Source: Pseudomonas iridis (GTDB lineage: Bacteria > Pseudomonadota > Gammaproteobacteria > Pseudomonadales > Pseudomonadaceae). From it: a stretch of DNA of 64,000 nucleotides. The notes beneath the pieces are model-generated. The model did not search any database. It was not told the DNA's origin and was given only the letters and a program-made list of their open reading frames with translations. The DNA lies in NCBI RefSeq assembly GCF_017980685.1, contig NZ_JACXXO010000001.1, forward strand, positions 434,001 through 498,000, read 5' to 3'. Below, one piece after another: positions 54,470 to 63,417 of this stretch. A program made the position numbers and the translations under genes. Each line of letters opens with the position of its first letter. Within the stretch, counting starts at the first letter, position 1.

Positions 54470-55249
54470 TTACTTCTCGACGAACGCACGCTCGATCAGG
54501 TAATCACCCGGCTCGCGCATGCGCGGCGAGACTTTCAGGCCGAAGCTGTTCAACACTTCGCTGGTCTCGTCGAGCATGCTCGGGCTGCCGCACAGCATCG
54601 CGCGGTCGTCCTGCGGGTTGATCGGCGGCAGGCCGATGTCGCTGAACAGCTTGCCGCTGCGCATCAGATCGGTCAGGCGACCTTCGTTCTCGAACGGCTC
54701 GCGGGTCACGGTCGGGTAGTAAATCAGCTTGTCGCGCAGCGCTTCGCCGAAGAACTCGTTCTGTGGCAGGTGCTCGGTGATGAATTCGCGGTAGGCGACT
54801 TCATTCACATAGCGAACACCGTGGCACAGGATCACTTTTTCGAAACGCTCGTAGGTTTCAGGGTCCTGAATCACGCTCATGAACGGCGCCAGACCGGTGC
54901 CGGTGCTGAGCAGGTAAAGGTGTTTGCCAGGTTTCAGGTCATCCAGTACCAGCGTGCCCGTAGGCTTTTTGCTGATGATGATCTCGTCGCCTTCCTTCAG
55001 GTGCTGCAACTGCGAAGTCAGCGGGCCATCAGGCACCTTGATGCTGAAGAACTCCAGATGCTCTTCCCAGTTCGGGCTGGCGATCGAGTAAGCGCGCATA
55101 AGCGGGCGGCCATTTGGCTGCTGCAGGCCGATCATCACGAACTGCCCGTTCTCGAAGCGCAGGCCCGGGTCGCGGGTGCACTTGAAGCTGAACAGGGTAT
55201 CGTTCCAGTGATGAACACTGAGGACACGCTCGTGGTTCATGTTGCTCAT
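54470..55249 (-). CDS. fpr: Ferredoxin/flavodoxin NADP+ reductase
   Basis: Encodes 259 residues, an FAD-dependent reductase of the subclass I bacterial type. FAD-binding RAYSIASPNWEEHLEFFSIKV, NADP-binding STGTGLAPFMSVIQDP and CGSPSMLDETSEVLNSFG, and the C-terminal YLIERAFVEK are nearly those of P. aeruginosa FprA. It recycles reduced ferredoxin/flavodoxin in oxidative stress and iron release. ATG at 55249 matches MSN..ERVLSVHHWNDTLFSF. Divergent from the LysR gene, its expected activator FinR. Confidence 0.95.
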   Translation of the reverse strand: MSNMNHERVLSVHHWNDTLFSFKCTRDPGLRFENGQFVMIGLQQPNGRPLMRAYSIASPNWEEHLEFFSIKVPDGPLTSQLQHLKEGDEIIISKKPTGTLVLDDLKPGKHLYLLSTGTGLAPFMSVIQDPETYERFEKVILCHGVRYVNEVAYREFITEHLPQNEFFGEALRDKLIYYPTVTREPFENEGRLTDLMRSGKLFSDIGLPPINPQDDRAMLCGSPSMLDETSEVLNSFGLKVSPRMREPGDYLIERAFVEK

Positions 55250-55370
55250 GTACGTTTGACTCCTGGATATTGGGTCTGCGCGTCTCTTGAAGCCAATGAT
55301 GGCAGGCCGACGGTGCGCAATTGCATCGCATTCTAATAGCGACGACAATATCTGTTAACTGGATTATTAA

Positions 55371-55383
55371 GATAAGGGTTATC
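55371..55383. promoter_or_regulatory. Dyad between fpr and finR, candidate LysR-type binding site
   Basis: GATAA-GGG-TTATC is a 13-base perfect dyad, 13 bases before the finR start, followed by a related ATCGGTTATATCGAT stretch. A T-N11-A-like dyad in a divergent LysR intergenic region is where FinR would bind to activate fpr and repress itself. Not tested. Confidence 0.6.
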
Positions 55384-55395
55384 GGTTATATCGAT

Positions 55396-56322
55396 ATGCG
55401 ATTTACTCTCCGTCAACTGCAAGTCTTCGTCGCCGTCGCCCAGCAGGAAAGCGTGTCCCGTGCTGCGGGTCTGCTCAACCTCTCACAATCGGCGGCGAGC
55501 ACCTCGATCACCGAACTGGAGCGCCAGTCCAGCTGCCAGCTGTTCGACCGAGCCGGCAAACGGCTGAGCCTCAACGCCCTCGGCAAACAGCTGTTGCCGC
55601 AAGCGGTGGCCCTGCTTGATCAGGCCAAAGAGATCGAAGACCTGCTCAACGGCAAGTCCGGTTTCGGCTCACTGGCAGTCGGTGCGACGCTGACCATCGG
55701 CAATTACCTGGCGACCCTGCTAATCGGCAGCTTTATGCAACGCCATCCGGAAAGCCAGGTGAAGTTGCACGTTCAGAACACCGCTAACATCGTGCAACAG
55801 GTCGCTCATTACGAAATTGATCTGGGTCTAATCGAAGGCGATTGCAGCCACCCGGACATCGAAGTGCAGAGCTGGGTCGAGGATGAGCTGGTGGTGTTCT
55901 GCGCGCCGCAGCATCCACTGGCCAAACGCGGTAGCGCGAGCATGGAAGAGTTGACGCACGAGGCGTGGATTCTGCGCGAGCAAGGCTCCGGCACGCGCCT
56001 GACGTTTGATCAGGCCATGCGTCACCATCGCAGCGCGCTGAATATCCGACTTGAGCTGGAACACACCGAAGCGATCAAACGCGCAGTGGAATCGGGGCTG
56101 GGGATTGGCTGCATTTCGCGGCTGGCACTGCGTGATGCGTTCCGGCGCGGCAGCCTGGTGGCGGTGGAAACGCCAGATATGGATCTGGCGCGGCAGTTCT
56201 ACTTCATCTGGCATAAACAGAAGTACCAGACCTCGGCCATGCGCGAATTTCTCGAGCTGTGCCGCGCTTTCACCGCGGGTGTTCAGCGCAGCGACGAGAT
56301 CGTCTTGCCGACTATCGCTTAA
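55396..56322 (+). CDS. finR: LysR-family regulator FinR
   Basis: Encodes 308 residues with an N-terminal winged helix (MRFTLRQLQVFVAVAQQESVSRAAGLLNLSQSAASTSITELE) and a LysR substrate domain. Divergent arrangement with fpr matches P. putida/P. aeruginosa FinR, which activates fpr under superoxide. The ATG at 55396 matches the LysR family start; the longer frame extends into the promoter area. Its stop overlaps the convergent dgkA by four bases. Confidence 0.88.
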   Translation: MRFTLRQLQVFVAVAQQESVSRAAGLLNLSQSAASTSITELERQSSCQLFDRAGKRLSLNALGKQLLPQAVALLDQAKEIEDLLNGKSGFGSLAVGATLTIGNYLATLLIGSFMQRHPESQVKLHVQNTANIVQQVAHYEIDLGLIEGDCSHPDIEVQSWVEDELVVFCAPQHPLAKRGSASMEELTHEAWILREQGSGTRLTFDQAMRHHRSALNIRLELEHTEAIKRAVESGLGIGCISRLALRDAFRRGSLVAVETPDMDLARQFYFIWHKQKYQTSAMREFLELCRAFTAGVQRSDEIVLPTIA

Positions 56323-56681
56323 AGCAGAATCACTGCCCACACCAGCGCGATCATGCTCAACGCCACGAATTGCGCGGCGCTGCCCATGTCCTTGGCGTTC
56401 TTGGACAGTGGGTGCAGCTCCAGCGAGATGCGGTCGATGGCCGCTTCCACTGCCGAGTTCAGCAGTTCGACGATCAGCGCCAGCAGACACACAGCGATCA
56501 ACAGCGCCTGTTCAACACGGCTGACATTCAGGAAAAACGTCAGTGGCACCAGCACCACATTGAGCAGCACCAATTGGCGGAATGCCGCTTCGCCAGTGAA
56601 GGCTGCGCGCAGACCATCCAGCGAGTAACCGGAAGCGTTAAGAATGCGTTTCAGGCCGGTCTGGCCCTTGAAAGGTGACAT
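56319..56681 (-). CDS. dgkA: Diacylglycerol kinase
   Basis: Encodes 120 residues, a small three-helix membrane kinase that recycles diacylglycerol to phosphatidate. Conserved region EAAFRQLVLLNVVLVPL, then ALLIAVCLLALIVELLNSAVEAAIDRISLELHPLSKNAKDMGSAAQFVAL, which has the family ELLNSAVEAAIDR and K-D-x-GSAA motifs. ATG at 56681. Its neighbour erdR is kept in the same order in P. aeruginosa (PA3603-PA3604). Confidence 0.95.
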   Translation of the reverse strand: MSPFKGQTGLKRILNASGYSLDGLRAAFTGEAAFRQLVLLNVVLVPLTFFLNVSRVEQALLIAVCLLALIVELLNSAVEAAIDRISLELHPLSKNAKDMGSAAQFVALSMIALVWAVILL

Positions 56682-56755
56682 AAAGTAGAAACCAACCAAA
56701 AAGGAGTGGGAAAGCTAGATCAACCAAAGTCAAAAAAGCGTGAACGCGCCAGCCA

Positions 56756-57406
56756 TTACTGGCTCGGAATTGACTCCAGTTGTTGCAGAAGCAATGCCGC
56801 CTGAGTTCGGGTACGCACATTCAGCTTGCGAAAGATCGCCGTGACGTGGGCCTTGATGGTCGCTTCCGACACACTCAACTCATAGGCAATCTGCTTGTTC
56901 AACAGGCCTTCGCAGACCATGGTCAATACGCGGAACTGCTGGGGTGTCAGGCTGGCCAGGCCATCGCTGGCGGCTTTGGCTTCGGCAGAAACGCTGACCG
57001 CTTCAAAAGCTTGCGGCGGCCAGAACACATCGCCATCGAGTACTTTGCGCACGGCTTCCTGAATCACGCTGAGGTCGCTGGACTTGGGAATAAAGCCGCT
57101 GGCGCCGAACTCGCGGGATTTGACCATCACCGAGGCTTCTTCCTGCGCCGAGACCATCACCACCGGAATTTGCGGGTATTGGCCGCGCAACATCACCAAC
57201 CCGGAAAACCCGAAAGCGCCGGGCATGTTCAGATCCAGCAGGACCAGATCCCAGTCAGCCTTTTCTGTCAGACGCGTTTCCAGTTCGGCGATGCTTGCCA
57301 CTTCCACCAGCCGTACATCCGGGCCAAGGCCCAGTGTCACTGCTTGATGCAGGGCGCTACGAAACAGGGGGTGATCATCGGCAATCAGGATGTCGTATGT
57401 GGCCAT
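56756..57406 (-). CDS. erdR: LuxR-type response regulator ErdR
   Basis: Encodes 216 residues: receiver domain with IADDHPLFR and phospho-acceptor in LVLLDLNMPG, then VVMVSAQEE and FIPKSS; C-terminal LuxR helix-turn-helix (LTPQQFRVLTMVCEGLLNKQIAYELSVSEATIKAHVTAIFRKLNVRTRTQAALL). Same place as P. aeruginosa ErdR (PA3604), an ethanol/acetate-metabolism regulator, next to dgkA. No sensor kinase is encoded nearby. Confidence 0.9.
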   Translation of the reverse strand: MATYDILIADDHPLFRSALHQAVTLGLGPDVRLVEVASIAELETRLTEKADWDLVLLDLNMPGAFGFSGLVMLRGQYPQIPVVMVSAQEEASVMVKSREFGASGFIPKSSDLSVIQEAVRKVLDGDVFWPPQAFEAVSVSAEAKAASDGLASLTPQQFRVLTMVCEGLLNKQIAYELSVSEATIKAHVTAIFRKLNVRTRTQAALLLQQLESIPSQ

Positions 57407-57629
57407 TTTTCAAATGATCCTGTTTTTTGATGGCAGACCCGGTCTATTCGGCTCTGGCCAAAGCAACTCAAGATGCCGCTTGCAGCGGCATCCACAGGGG
57501 CACGTTCAACGCCAATAACCAGCAAACACGGCGTTTCAAACCTTGGCAGCACCCTAATCGGCGCCAAGCATGCCCAGCGAAGACGGGGTGGTCAAGCAAC
57601 ACGGTCGCCGCGATGTGCAGTATGGGCCA

Positions 57630-58391
57630 CTATTGGGCCAAGTCCGCCTGCGGCTTTCGTATAAAGGGTTGCAACTCGGCGTGGGCCGGCGTCGATTCAT
57701 TCATATCCAATTGCTGTTTGGCGCCCAGATAATGCTGGCTGAACACATCGAAATAAGCGTCCAGCGCCGACGCTGCGTCGCTGTCACCTGCCAGTTCCAG
57801 ACACAGCGCCGCGACTTCGGCGGTGCACAGGTGCTCACTGCGGGTCGAGCGGCGCAATCGGTAGCGCGACAGTTTGTCGGGCAGCAGGCTGAGAATCGGC
57901 AAGCGCTCAAAATACGGGCTCTTGCGGAAGATCTTGCGCGCCTCGGTCCAGGTCGCGTCCAGCAGAATAAACAGCGGGCGCTTGCCGCTTTCGAGCTCGA
58001 CGGTATTGGTCACCCGTGACGGCTCGACATATTCCCCGGGAAACACCAGATATGGCTGCCACTGTGGGTCATTGAGCAGTGCCAGCATCTGCGGGTCGGG
58101 CTCGGTACGTGACCAGATGAATGCGTGGTTATCCCGTACCACATCAGCAATCAGCCAACCGGTGTTGCTCGGTTTGAACACTTCCTTGCCGGTCATGATC
58201 AGGCACACACCCGAGCGGGAGTCGACGCTTGGCCGCCAGGCGCACAGGCAATGACTGATGATTACCCGACAGTCACGGCAGCGCTCGGAGCGAAAGCCTC
58301 GGGCCTGAATCGGCTTGATACCCTCGTCCTCGCGCTGATCACGCAAGCGGGCTACGGCGTTGGGGGCATGATGGATCACGGGCGGCGCCAC
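57630..58391 (-). CDS. DTW-domain tRNA-uridine aminocarboxypropyltransferase
   Basis: Encodes 253 residues of the DTW domain family (TapT/YfiP-like), which puts the 3-amino-3-carboxypropyl group on uridine in tRNA. Four cysteines RCRDCRVIISHCLC likely bind zinc; the DTW motif is in ILLDATWTEARKIFRKSPYF; another conserved part is LSRYRLRRSTRSEHLCTAEVAALCLEL. The start is GTG at 58391; a GTG four codons later is an alternative. Confidence 0.88.
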   Translation of the reverse strand: MAPPVIHHAPNAVARLRDQREDEGIKPIQARGFRSERCRDCRVIISHCLCAWRPSVDSRSGVCLIMTGKEVFKPSNTGWLIADVVRDNHAFIWSRTEPDPQMLALLNDPQWQPYLVFPGEYVEPSRVTNTVELESGKRPLFILLDATWTEARKIFRKSPYFERLPILSLLPDKLSRYRLRRSTRSEHLCTAEVAALCLELAGDSDAASALDAYFDVFSQHYLGAKQQLDMNESTPAHAELQPFIRKPQADLAQ

Positions 58392-58493
58392 ACAGCAGGG
58401 AAACTCGACACGAACGACACTCGGCAGGGCAATAAAGACCGGAAGTTTACCAGAGCGACAGGGACAAACCTGTACCGTCCAGACCGGCTCCCC

Positions 58494-58499
58494 TATAAT
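58494..58499 (+). promoter_or_regulatory. Candidate -10 box of the PA3611-like gene
   Basis: TATAAT lies 67 bases before the ATG. No good -35 box is present at the ideal distance, so assignment is tentative. Confidence 0.5.
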
Positions 58500-58565
58500 T
58501 CGCCGCCACTGAACGCACAGTCACGTGGCTGGTCGAAACACCAGTCACTGAACCAGGAGAGTTTC

Positions 58566-58991
58566 ATGCTGCGCCTTATCGTTCCCACCGCTGCCATTCT
58601 GCTGGCGTCGTCCTTCACCGCTCAAGCTGCATCCTTGAGTGAGCAGAATCTGAACAGAGAGCTGCGCAACGTCGCCGCCCAAAGCAGCGTCGGCACGCCA
58701 CGGGCAATCAACGAAGACATTCTTGATCAGGGCTACACCGTTGAAGGCACTCAGTTGATCAATCACCTGAGCGTACAAAAGAGCCACGCCGACAAAATGC
58801 GCGCAGACCCCAAAGCCGTGTATTTCCAGTTGGGTGCTTCGGTTTGCAACAACCCATCGTTCCGCAAGCTGATGGCCAAAGGCGCGATCATGCGTTACGA
58901 ATTCACCGAAGTGAAAACCAACAAGGCTGTTGGCGCTGCCAGCTACCAGGATTCGGATTGCCCGAAAGCCGCTCCGGCGAAAAAGAAGTAA
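58566..58991 (+). CDS. PA3611-family secreted protein (quorum-sensing-regulated in P. aeruginosa)
   Basis: Encodes 141 residues: signal peptide (MLRLIVPTAAILLASSFTAQA) and a small alpha/beta domain with SSVGTPRAINEDILDQGYTVEGTQLINHLSVQKSHADKMRADPKAVYFQLGASVCNN, the core I remember from PA3611. Two cysteines (SVCNN and SDCPK) may form a disulphide. C-terminal AAPAKKK is basic. Place next to the LOG gene and recX-recA agrees with synteny of the P. aeruginosa locus. Confidence 0.82.
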   Translation: MLRLIVPTAAILLASSFTAQAASLSEQNLNRELRNVAAQSSVGTPRAINEDILDQGYTVEGTQLINHLSVQKSHADKMRADPKAVYFQLGASVCNNPSFRKLMAKGAIMRYEFTEVKTNKAVGAASYQDSDCPKAAPAKKK

Positions 58992-59186
58992 TCATCGCGA
59001 ATTGGCGCGCCGCTGTTCATCCTCGGCGCGCAATTCGGCCACCAAGGCCTGTAAATAACGAGAACGCCGCTCCCCGCCTGCCAACCTTCGGCAGCACTCC
59101 TCTTCGAGACTCACCTGATTGGTCTCGGCTGACGCCTTCAACATCCGATACAGCTGCGTATCGATTTCCAGAATCACTCTGGCCAC
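58992..59186 (-). CDS. Small ribbon-helix-helix-like protein
   Basis: Encodes 64 residues: MARVILEIDTQLYRMLKASAETNQVSLEEECCRRLAGGERR.., a beta-strand then helices as in Arc/MetJ-type antitoxins and repressors. GTG start with excellent AAGGAGG nine bases upstream. Its stop abuts the convergent PA3611-like gene. No toxin gene is beside it. DNA-binding role is inferred from pattern only. Confidence 0.65.
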   Translation of the reverse strand: MARVILEIDTQLYRMLKASAETNQVSLEEECCRRLAGGERRSRYLQALVAELRAEDEQRRANSR

Positions 59187-59538
59187 GTATCACGCCTCCT
59201 TGCTACCCACAAATCCTTGAATAGCGTGCTCCTTGCGTACGGTCAGTAATGCCAAGTTGTAGCAAGGTGCCTGTAGGTTAGTTAATCAGAGGGTTTGCCG
59301 TTCGGCGCACGTTCGGACGAACGGTGAAATCATCGACCGGACAATCAACAAGCGATTGCCATCCGCCGCGCTGCAGCGCAATGATCAAGTCAGCGCAATC
59401 ACGCGCAAGGGTCTAGATTCAGAGTATTCACGATCAGTTGTCAGCGGCAGGAAAAGGAACTGTCGATTGTGTGTTTTCGCAGCGCAACCCTGACGCCGCA
59501 TGTCAGGGCGACCCGCTCTGTGCAGAAGGAGACGTTGA
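59187..59538. other. 352-base intergenic region with palindrome CGTTCG-GA-CGAACG
   Basis: No supportable ORF. A perfect 6-bp dyad CGTTCGGACGAACG sits at 59310-59323, next to a further CCGTTCGG. It lies some 215 bases before the LOG gene. A shorter ORF at 59438 overlaps the LOG gene start in another frame and is not supported. Confidence 0.5.
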
Positions 59539-60657
59539 ATGCCTTACCAACCGAATGACCTGCTCAGCCGTCATTTTCAGGAAAGCGGCCCCGACCTCAT
59601 CAGCCAGGTCGAAGAACAACTCAACCGTGTTTCCACCAACAGTCCAAATATTCCCATCTACCGAGACATGATCCTGACTGTGCTGCGCATGGCCCAGGAA
59701 GACCACAACCGCTGGAACGCCAAGATCACGTTGCAAGCCCTGCGCGAGCTGGAGCAGACGTTTCGGGTTCTGGAACAGTTCAAGAGCCGACGCAAGGTCA
59801 CTGTGTTCGGCTCAGCGCGCACGCCGGTCGAGCATCCGCTGTATGCATTGGCCCGGGAACTCGGCGCGAAACTGGCGAGTTCGGACATGATGGTCATCAC
59901 TGGTGCCGGTGGCGGCATCATGGCCGCCGCCCACGAAGGCGCAGGACGTGATCACAGCCTCGGGTTCAACATCACCCTGCCTTTCGAACAACATGCCAAC
60001 CCGACCGTGAACGGTACTGGCAACCTGCTTCCGTTTCACTTCTTCTTCACCCGCAAGCTGTTCTTCGTCAAGGAGGCCGACGCATTGGTGCTGTGCCCGG
60101 GTGGCTTCGGCACGCTGGATGAAGCACTGGAAGTGCTGACACTGATCCAGACCGGCAAAAGCCCACTGGTTCCGGTGGTACTGCTGGACGCACCGGGCGG
60201 TACGTTCTGGCAAGGCGCGATGGATTTCATCCGCCAGCAACTGGAGGAAAACCGCTACATCCTGCCGACCGACATGAAGCTGATGCGATTGGTCTACACC
60301 GTCGAGGAAGCGGTGGAACAGATCACCCAGTTTTATAGCAACTTCCACTCCAGCCGCTGGCTCCAGGGGCAATTCGTTATTCGTATGAATCACAAGCTCA
60401 GCGATCAGGCGTTGGAGCATATGCAGGAAGCCTTTGCCGATCTGTGTTTGAGCGGCCATTTCCATCAGCATGCCTACAGCGGCGAAGAACACGACGACGC
60501 CCAATTCAGTCATCTGTCGCGCTTGGCTTTTGCCTTTACCGCCCGCAATCAAGGGCGCTTGAGGGAGTTGGTGGACTACATCAACTTGCCGGAAAACTGG
60601 GCCCATTCCGAACCGCAAACCGCCCAACGCAGCCGAGAACCTTCCAAGGTAATTTGA
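59539..60657 (+). CDS. LOG-family protein (TIGR00730-like Rossmann fold)
   Basis: Encodes 372 residues. Signature motifs KVTVFGSARTPVEHPLYALARELGAKLA, ITGAGGGIMAAAHEGAGRD and LCPGGFGTLDEALEVLTLIQTGK (PGGxGTxxE). Shorter relatives are nucleoside 5'-monophosphate phosphoribohydrolases (cytokinin LOG, PpnN). This one is longer, with extra N- and C-terminal helical regions as in PpnN-like proteins that respond to alarmone. AGAAGGAGA upstream of the ATG. Bidirectional terminator follows. Confidence 0.88.
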   Translation: MPYQPNDLLSRHFQESGPDLISQVEEQLNRVSTNSPNIPIYRDMILTVLRMAQEDHNRWNAKITLQALRELEQTFRVLEQFKSRRKVTVFGSARTPVEHPLYALARELGAKLASSDMMVITGAGGGIMAAAHEGAGRDHSLGFNITLPFEQHANPTVNGTGNLLPFHFFFTRKLFFVKEADALVLCPGGFGTLDEALEVLTLIQTGKSPLVPVVLLDAPGGTFWQGAMDFIRQQLEENRYILPTDMKLMRLVYTVEEAVEQITQFYSNFHSSRWLQGQFVIRMNHKLSDQALEHMQEAFADLCLSGHFHQHAYSGEEHDDAQFSHLSRLAFAFTARNQGRLRELVDYINLPENWAHSEPQTAQRSREPSKVI

Positions 60658-60667
60658 AGGCAAAAAA

Positions 60668-60699
60668 AAACGGCCCGCTATTTTCATAGCGGGCCGTTT
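60668..60699. terminator. Bidirectional terminator between LOG gene and recX
   Basis: AAACGGCCCGCTA/TAGCGGGCCGTTT perfect 13-bp stem; nine A precede it, giving T9 on the minus strand for recX. Confidence 0.93.
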
Positions 60700-60711
60700 C
60701 GTTTCAACCGT

Positions 60712-61179
60712 TCAATCGTCCATCCCTCTGCCACTGAACAAGCGGTTGATCATCTCCATCGAGAAGCCCCGATACGCCAGGAAGCGGCCTTGTTTGGCCC
60801 GTTCCCTGGCATCAATCGGCAAATGCCCGGAGAATTTCCGTTGCCAGGTTTCCTGAAGTTGCTCCTGCCAACTGATACCGCTTTCGCGCAGGGCGAGTTC
60901 GATATCGGTTCGTTGCAAACCACGCTGGCTCAGCTCCTCGCGAATTCGCAGAGGGCCATAACCGGAACGGGCTCGGTAGGAAACAAAGCTTTCAAGATAA
61001 CGGGCTTCGGAAAGCAACCCTTCTTCCGTCAAACGGTCGAGGGCTGCTTCAATCATTTCCGCCTCAGCGCCGCGCTGACGCAGTTTACGCGTCAGCTCGA
61101 CTCGACCGTGCTCGCGACGTGCGAGCAGGTCCATGGCGGTTCGCCGCACCGCGACGAGGGTATCGAGTACAAGTGTCAT
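60712..61179 (-). CDS. recX: Regulatory protein RecX
   Basis: Encodes 155 residues of three helical RecX repeats ([39 protein letters not shown].., [29 protein letters not shown], and the C-terminal [20 protein letters not shown]). It caps and disassembles RecA filaments. It starts nine bases after the recA stop on the same strand, so it is cotranscribed with recA. Confidence 0.94.
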   Translation of the reverse strand: MTLVLDTLVAVRRTAMDLLARREHGRVELTRKLRQRGAEAEMIEAALDRLTEEGLLSEARYLESFVSYRARSGYGPLRIREELSQRGLQRTDIELALRESGISWQEQLQETWQRKFSGHLPIDARERAKQGRFLAYRGFSMEMINRLFSGRGMDD

Positions 61180-61188
61180 TCAAAGACT

Positions 61189-62247
61189 TCAAACGTCGAC
61201 ATCGGCCTCAGCCATATCGTCGACTTTGTCCTTGGCCAGCGAAGCCTTGACGTCTGCCGCCGGGGCCAGCAGTTTGTCACGCAGTTGCTTCTCGAGCTTC
61301 TTGGCGATTTCCGGATTGTCTGCCAGGAACTTGGCCGAGTTGGCCTTGCCCTGACCGATCTTGGTGCCTTCATAGGCATACCAGGCGCCGGACTTCTCGA
61401 CGAAGCCGTGCAGCACGCCCAAGTCGATCATCTCGCCGTTGAGGTAGATGCCCTTGCCGTAAAGAATCTGGAACTCAGCCTGACGGAACGGCGAAGCCAC
61501 CTTGTTTTTCACAACCTTGACGCGGGTTTCGCTGCCGACCACTTCGTCGCCTTCTTTCACCGCGCCAGTGCGGCGGATGTCGAGACGAACCGAGGCGTAG
61601 AACTTCAGCGCGTTACCACCGGTGGTGGTTTCCGGGCTACCGAACATCACGCCGATCTTCATGCGGATCTGGTTGATGAAGATAACCAGGCAGTTGGCGT
61701 TCTTGATGTTACCGGTGATTTTACGCAGCGCCTGGGACATCAGACGGGCTTGCAGGCCGACGTGCATGTCACCCATTTCGCCTTCGATTTCAGCCTTCGG
61801 CACCAGTGCAGCCACGGAGTCGACGATGATCACGTCAACGGCGTTGGAGCGCACCAGCATGTCGGTGATTTCCAGAGCCTGTTCGCCGGTGTCAGGCTGG
61901 GAAACCAGCAGGTCATCAACGTTGACGCCCAGTTTGCCGGCGTACTCAGGATCGAGGGCGTGTTCGGCGTCGACGAATGCGCAGGTCGCGCCAGCTTTTT
62001 GAGCCTGGGCGATCACGGACAGTGTCAGAGTAGTTTTACCGGAAGATTCAGGACCGTAGATTTCAACGATACGGCCTTTTGGCAGGCCGCCAATGCCGAG
62101 TGCAATGTCCAGACCCAGAGAGCCAGTGGAGATAGCCGGGATCGCCTGACGGTCCTGATCGCCCATACGCATTACGGCACCCTTGCCGAATTGACGTTCG
62201 ATCTGACCCAGGGCCGCAGCCAAGGCTTTCTTCTTGTTGTCGTCCAT
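61189..62247 (-). CDS. recA: RecA recombinase
   Basis: Encodes 352 residues. Walker [11 protein letters not shown]; Walker [24 protein letters not shown]1/L2 loops ([38 protein letters not shown]). Homologous recombination and co-protease for LexA. ATG at 62247 with GAGGAC upstream is the canonical [17 protein letters not shown] start. A LexA box lies at 62288; recX follows in the same operon. Confidence 0.98.
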   Translation of the reverse strand: MDDNKKKALAAALGQIERQFGKGAVMRMGDQDRQAIPAISTGSLGLDIALGIGGLPKGRIVEIYGPESSGKTTLTLSVIAQAQKAGATCAFVDAEHALDPEYAGKLGVNVDDLLVSQPDTGEQALEITDMLVRSNAVDVIIVDSVAALVPKAEIEGEMGDMHVGLQARLMSQALRKITGNIKNANCLVIFINQIRMKIGVMFGSPETTTGGNALKFYASVRLDIRRTGAVKEGDEVVGSETRVKVVKNKVASPFRQAEFQILYGKGIYLNGEMIDLGVLHGFVEKSGAWYAYEGTKIGQGKANSAKFLADNPEIAKKLEKQLRDKLLAPAADVKASLAKDKVDDMAEADVDV

Positions 62248-62287
62248 TAAAGTCCTCACGTAATCAATAAGGCCTGACGGCCAACAC

Positions 62288-62303
62288 CTGTATAAGTAGC
62301 CAG
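62288..62303 (-). promoter_or_regulatory. SOS (LexA) box of recA
   Basis: On the minus strand it reads CTGGCTACTTATACAG, the CTG-N10-CAG pattern, ending 41 bases before the recA ATG. It matches most of the consensus CTGTATATATATACAG. Confidence 0.85.
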
Positions 62304-62330
62304 TATTATTCCACAGCGTTCGCGGATCGC

Positions 62331-62831
62331 CTACCCCTGATTTTCGATTTCTCGTGCCGCTAGTCGCATGAGCCCCTCTAGCGCGGCCTTCACCGTTTGT
62401 CGGCGGACTTCATCGCGATTGCCCGCGAAGTGCTGCACTTCACTGGTCACCACATCGCCAACGCCCCAGGCAAGCCACACGGTGCCCACCGGTTTGTTTG
62501 GCGTGCCACCGTCGGGCCCGGCCACACCGCTGACCGCCACGGCGAACCGCGCCAGGCTCTGTGCCTGCGCACCCAGCACCATCGCCTCGACCACCTCGCG
62601 ACTGACTGCGCCCACCGAGTCGAACAATTCGGCCGGCACATTCAGTTGCTGGGTTTTCTGCCGGTTGGAGTACGTCACGTAACCGGCCTCGAACCACGCC
62701 GAGCTGCCTGGAATCCGCGTGATGGCTTCGGCAATCCCGCCGCCGGTGCAGGACTCGGCGGTGGTGACGTGGGCATTGAGCACTTGCAGACGTCGGCCAA
62801 GCTCGGCTGCCAGTTGAGTGATCTCTTTCAC
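62331..62831 (-). CDS. pncC: Nicotinamide-nucleotide amidase (CinA C-terminal family)
   Basis: Encodes 166 residues, the stand-alone CinA C-terminal domain that deamidates NMN in the pyridine nucleotide cycle. Motifs [57 protein letters not shown], and [26 protein letters not shown]. The GTG start at 62831 has GGAGAG upstream; a longer frame starting at another GTG is less likely. Placed immediately upstream of recA on the same strand. Confidence 0.93.
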   Translation of the reverse strand: MKEITQLAAELGRRLQVLNAHVTTAESCTGGGIAEAITRIPGSSAWFEAGYVTYSNRQKTQQLNVPAELFDSVGAVSREVVEAMVLGAQAQSLARFAVAVSGVAGPDGGTPNKPVGTVWLAWGVGDVVTSEVQHFAGNRDEVRRQTVKAALEGLMRLAAREIENQG

Positions 62832-62898
62832 GTTGCTCTCCGGATCGTGTGGAATGCGTCCACCGTACACGAGCCGGTTGTGCTTTCAATACACAAGC

Positions 62899-63417
62899 TT
62901 ATTCAAAATGTTCGGGCGCCAACGCTCTGACATAGGCCTGACAGGCCTGCAAGGCAATCAGTCCGCGATCGCCTTCGTCGGTGATGGCGACAATTCGTTG
63001 AGCATGCGCCGGGTCAAGTCGGGCGCGTACGGTTGCATGATCCACGCCGCCGGTGCCGGCGGCGGCTGGCACTGCACAGCCTGCGGCAACGTCGCCTGCG
63101 TCGAGGAGGACTGACAGGCGCACATCAGCAGTGGCAAGACGATCGCGCAGGCGATCCTGATCACGTTGGGCATCGCTCAGCGCTCGATAGTGGGTTTGTT
63201 CACTGGCTGCTAGCCGCTGCTCGAGGGCCAGACGTTTATCCTGCTCGGCTTGTTGCGCGGTGGCTGCGGTCAGGGTCAGTTGATTGAGGACTTCTGCGTT
63301 TAACCGAGCCTGTTCGGCCAGTTGCCGACCGTAGCGCCAGTCCTGAAGTTGCCAGGCCAGTGCCGCAGCCCCCAGGGCCAGCAACGCCATGCCGATCACT
63401 CGCCAGGTGATTGGCAT
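62899..63417 (-). CDS. Phage-type i-spanin Rz
   Basis: Encodes 172 residues: single N-terminal membrane helix (MPITWRVIGMALLALGAAALAWQL) and a long coiled-coil periplasmic part (AEQARLNAEVLNQLTLTAATAQQAEQDKRLALEQRLAASEQTHYRAL), the plan of Rz lysis proteins that join with Rz1 to fuse inner and outer membranes. ATG at 63417 overlaps the end of the endolysin gene by 22 bases. The Rz1 gene is nested within it. Confidence 0.88.
   Translation of the reverse strand: MPITWRVIGMALLALGAAALAWQLQDWRYGRQLAEQARLNAEVLNQLTLTAATAQQAEQDKRLALEQRLAASEQTHYRALSDAQRDQDRLRDRLATADVRLSVLLDAGDVAAGCAVPAAAGTGGVDHATVRARLDPAHAQRIVAITDEGDRGLIALQACQAYVRALAPEHFE
62958..63173 (-). CDS. Phage-type o-spanin Rz1, nested inside Rz in another frame
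   Basis: Encodes 71 residues: lipoprotein signal with lipobox LLMCAC (MPNVIRIACAIVLPLLMCACQSS) and proline-containing short mature part (QPPPAPAAW), as in Rz1 lipoproteins. It lies wholly within Rz in a different frame, a classic embedded Rz/Rz1 pair. The C-terminal segment extends beyond the typical Rz1 length of ~40 mature residues. Confidence 0.82.
   Translation of the reverse strand: MPNVIRIACAIVLPLLMCACQSSSTQATLPQAVQCQPPPAPAAWIMQPYAPDLTRRMLNELSPSPTKAIAD

Noticed and set aside
59438..59671. 77-codon + strand frame before the LOG gene
   Set aside because: Overlaps the LOG gene in another frame, with no family or strong start signal.
60790..62250. 486-codon open frame on the + strand
   Set aside because: Antisense shadow across recX and recA.
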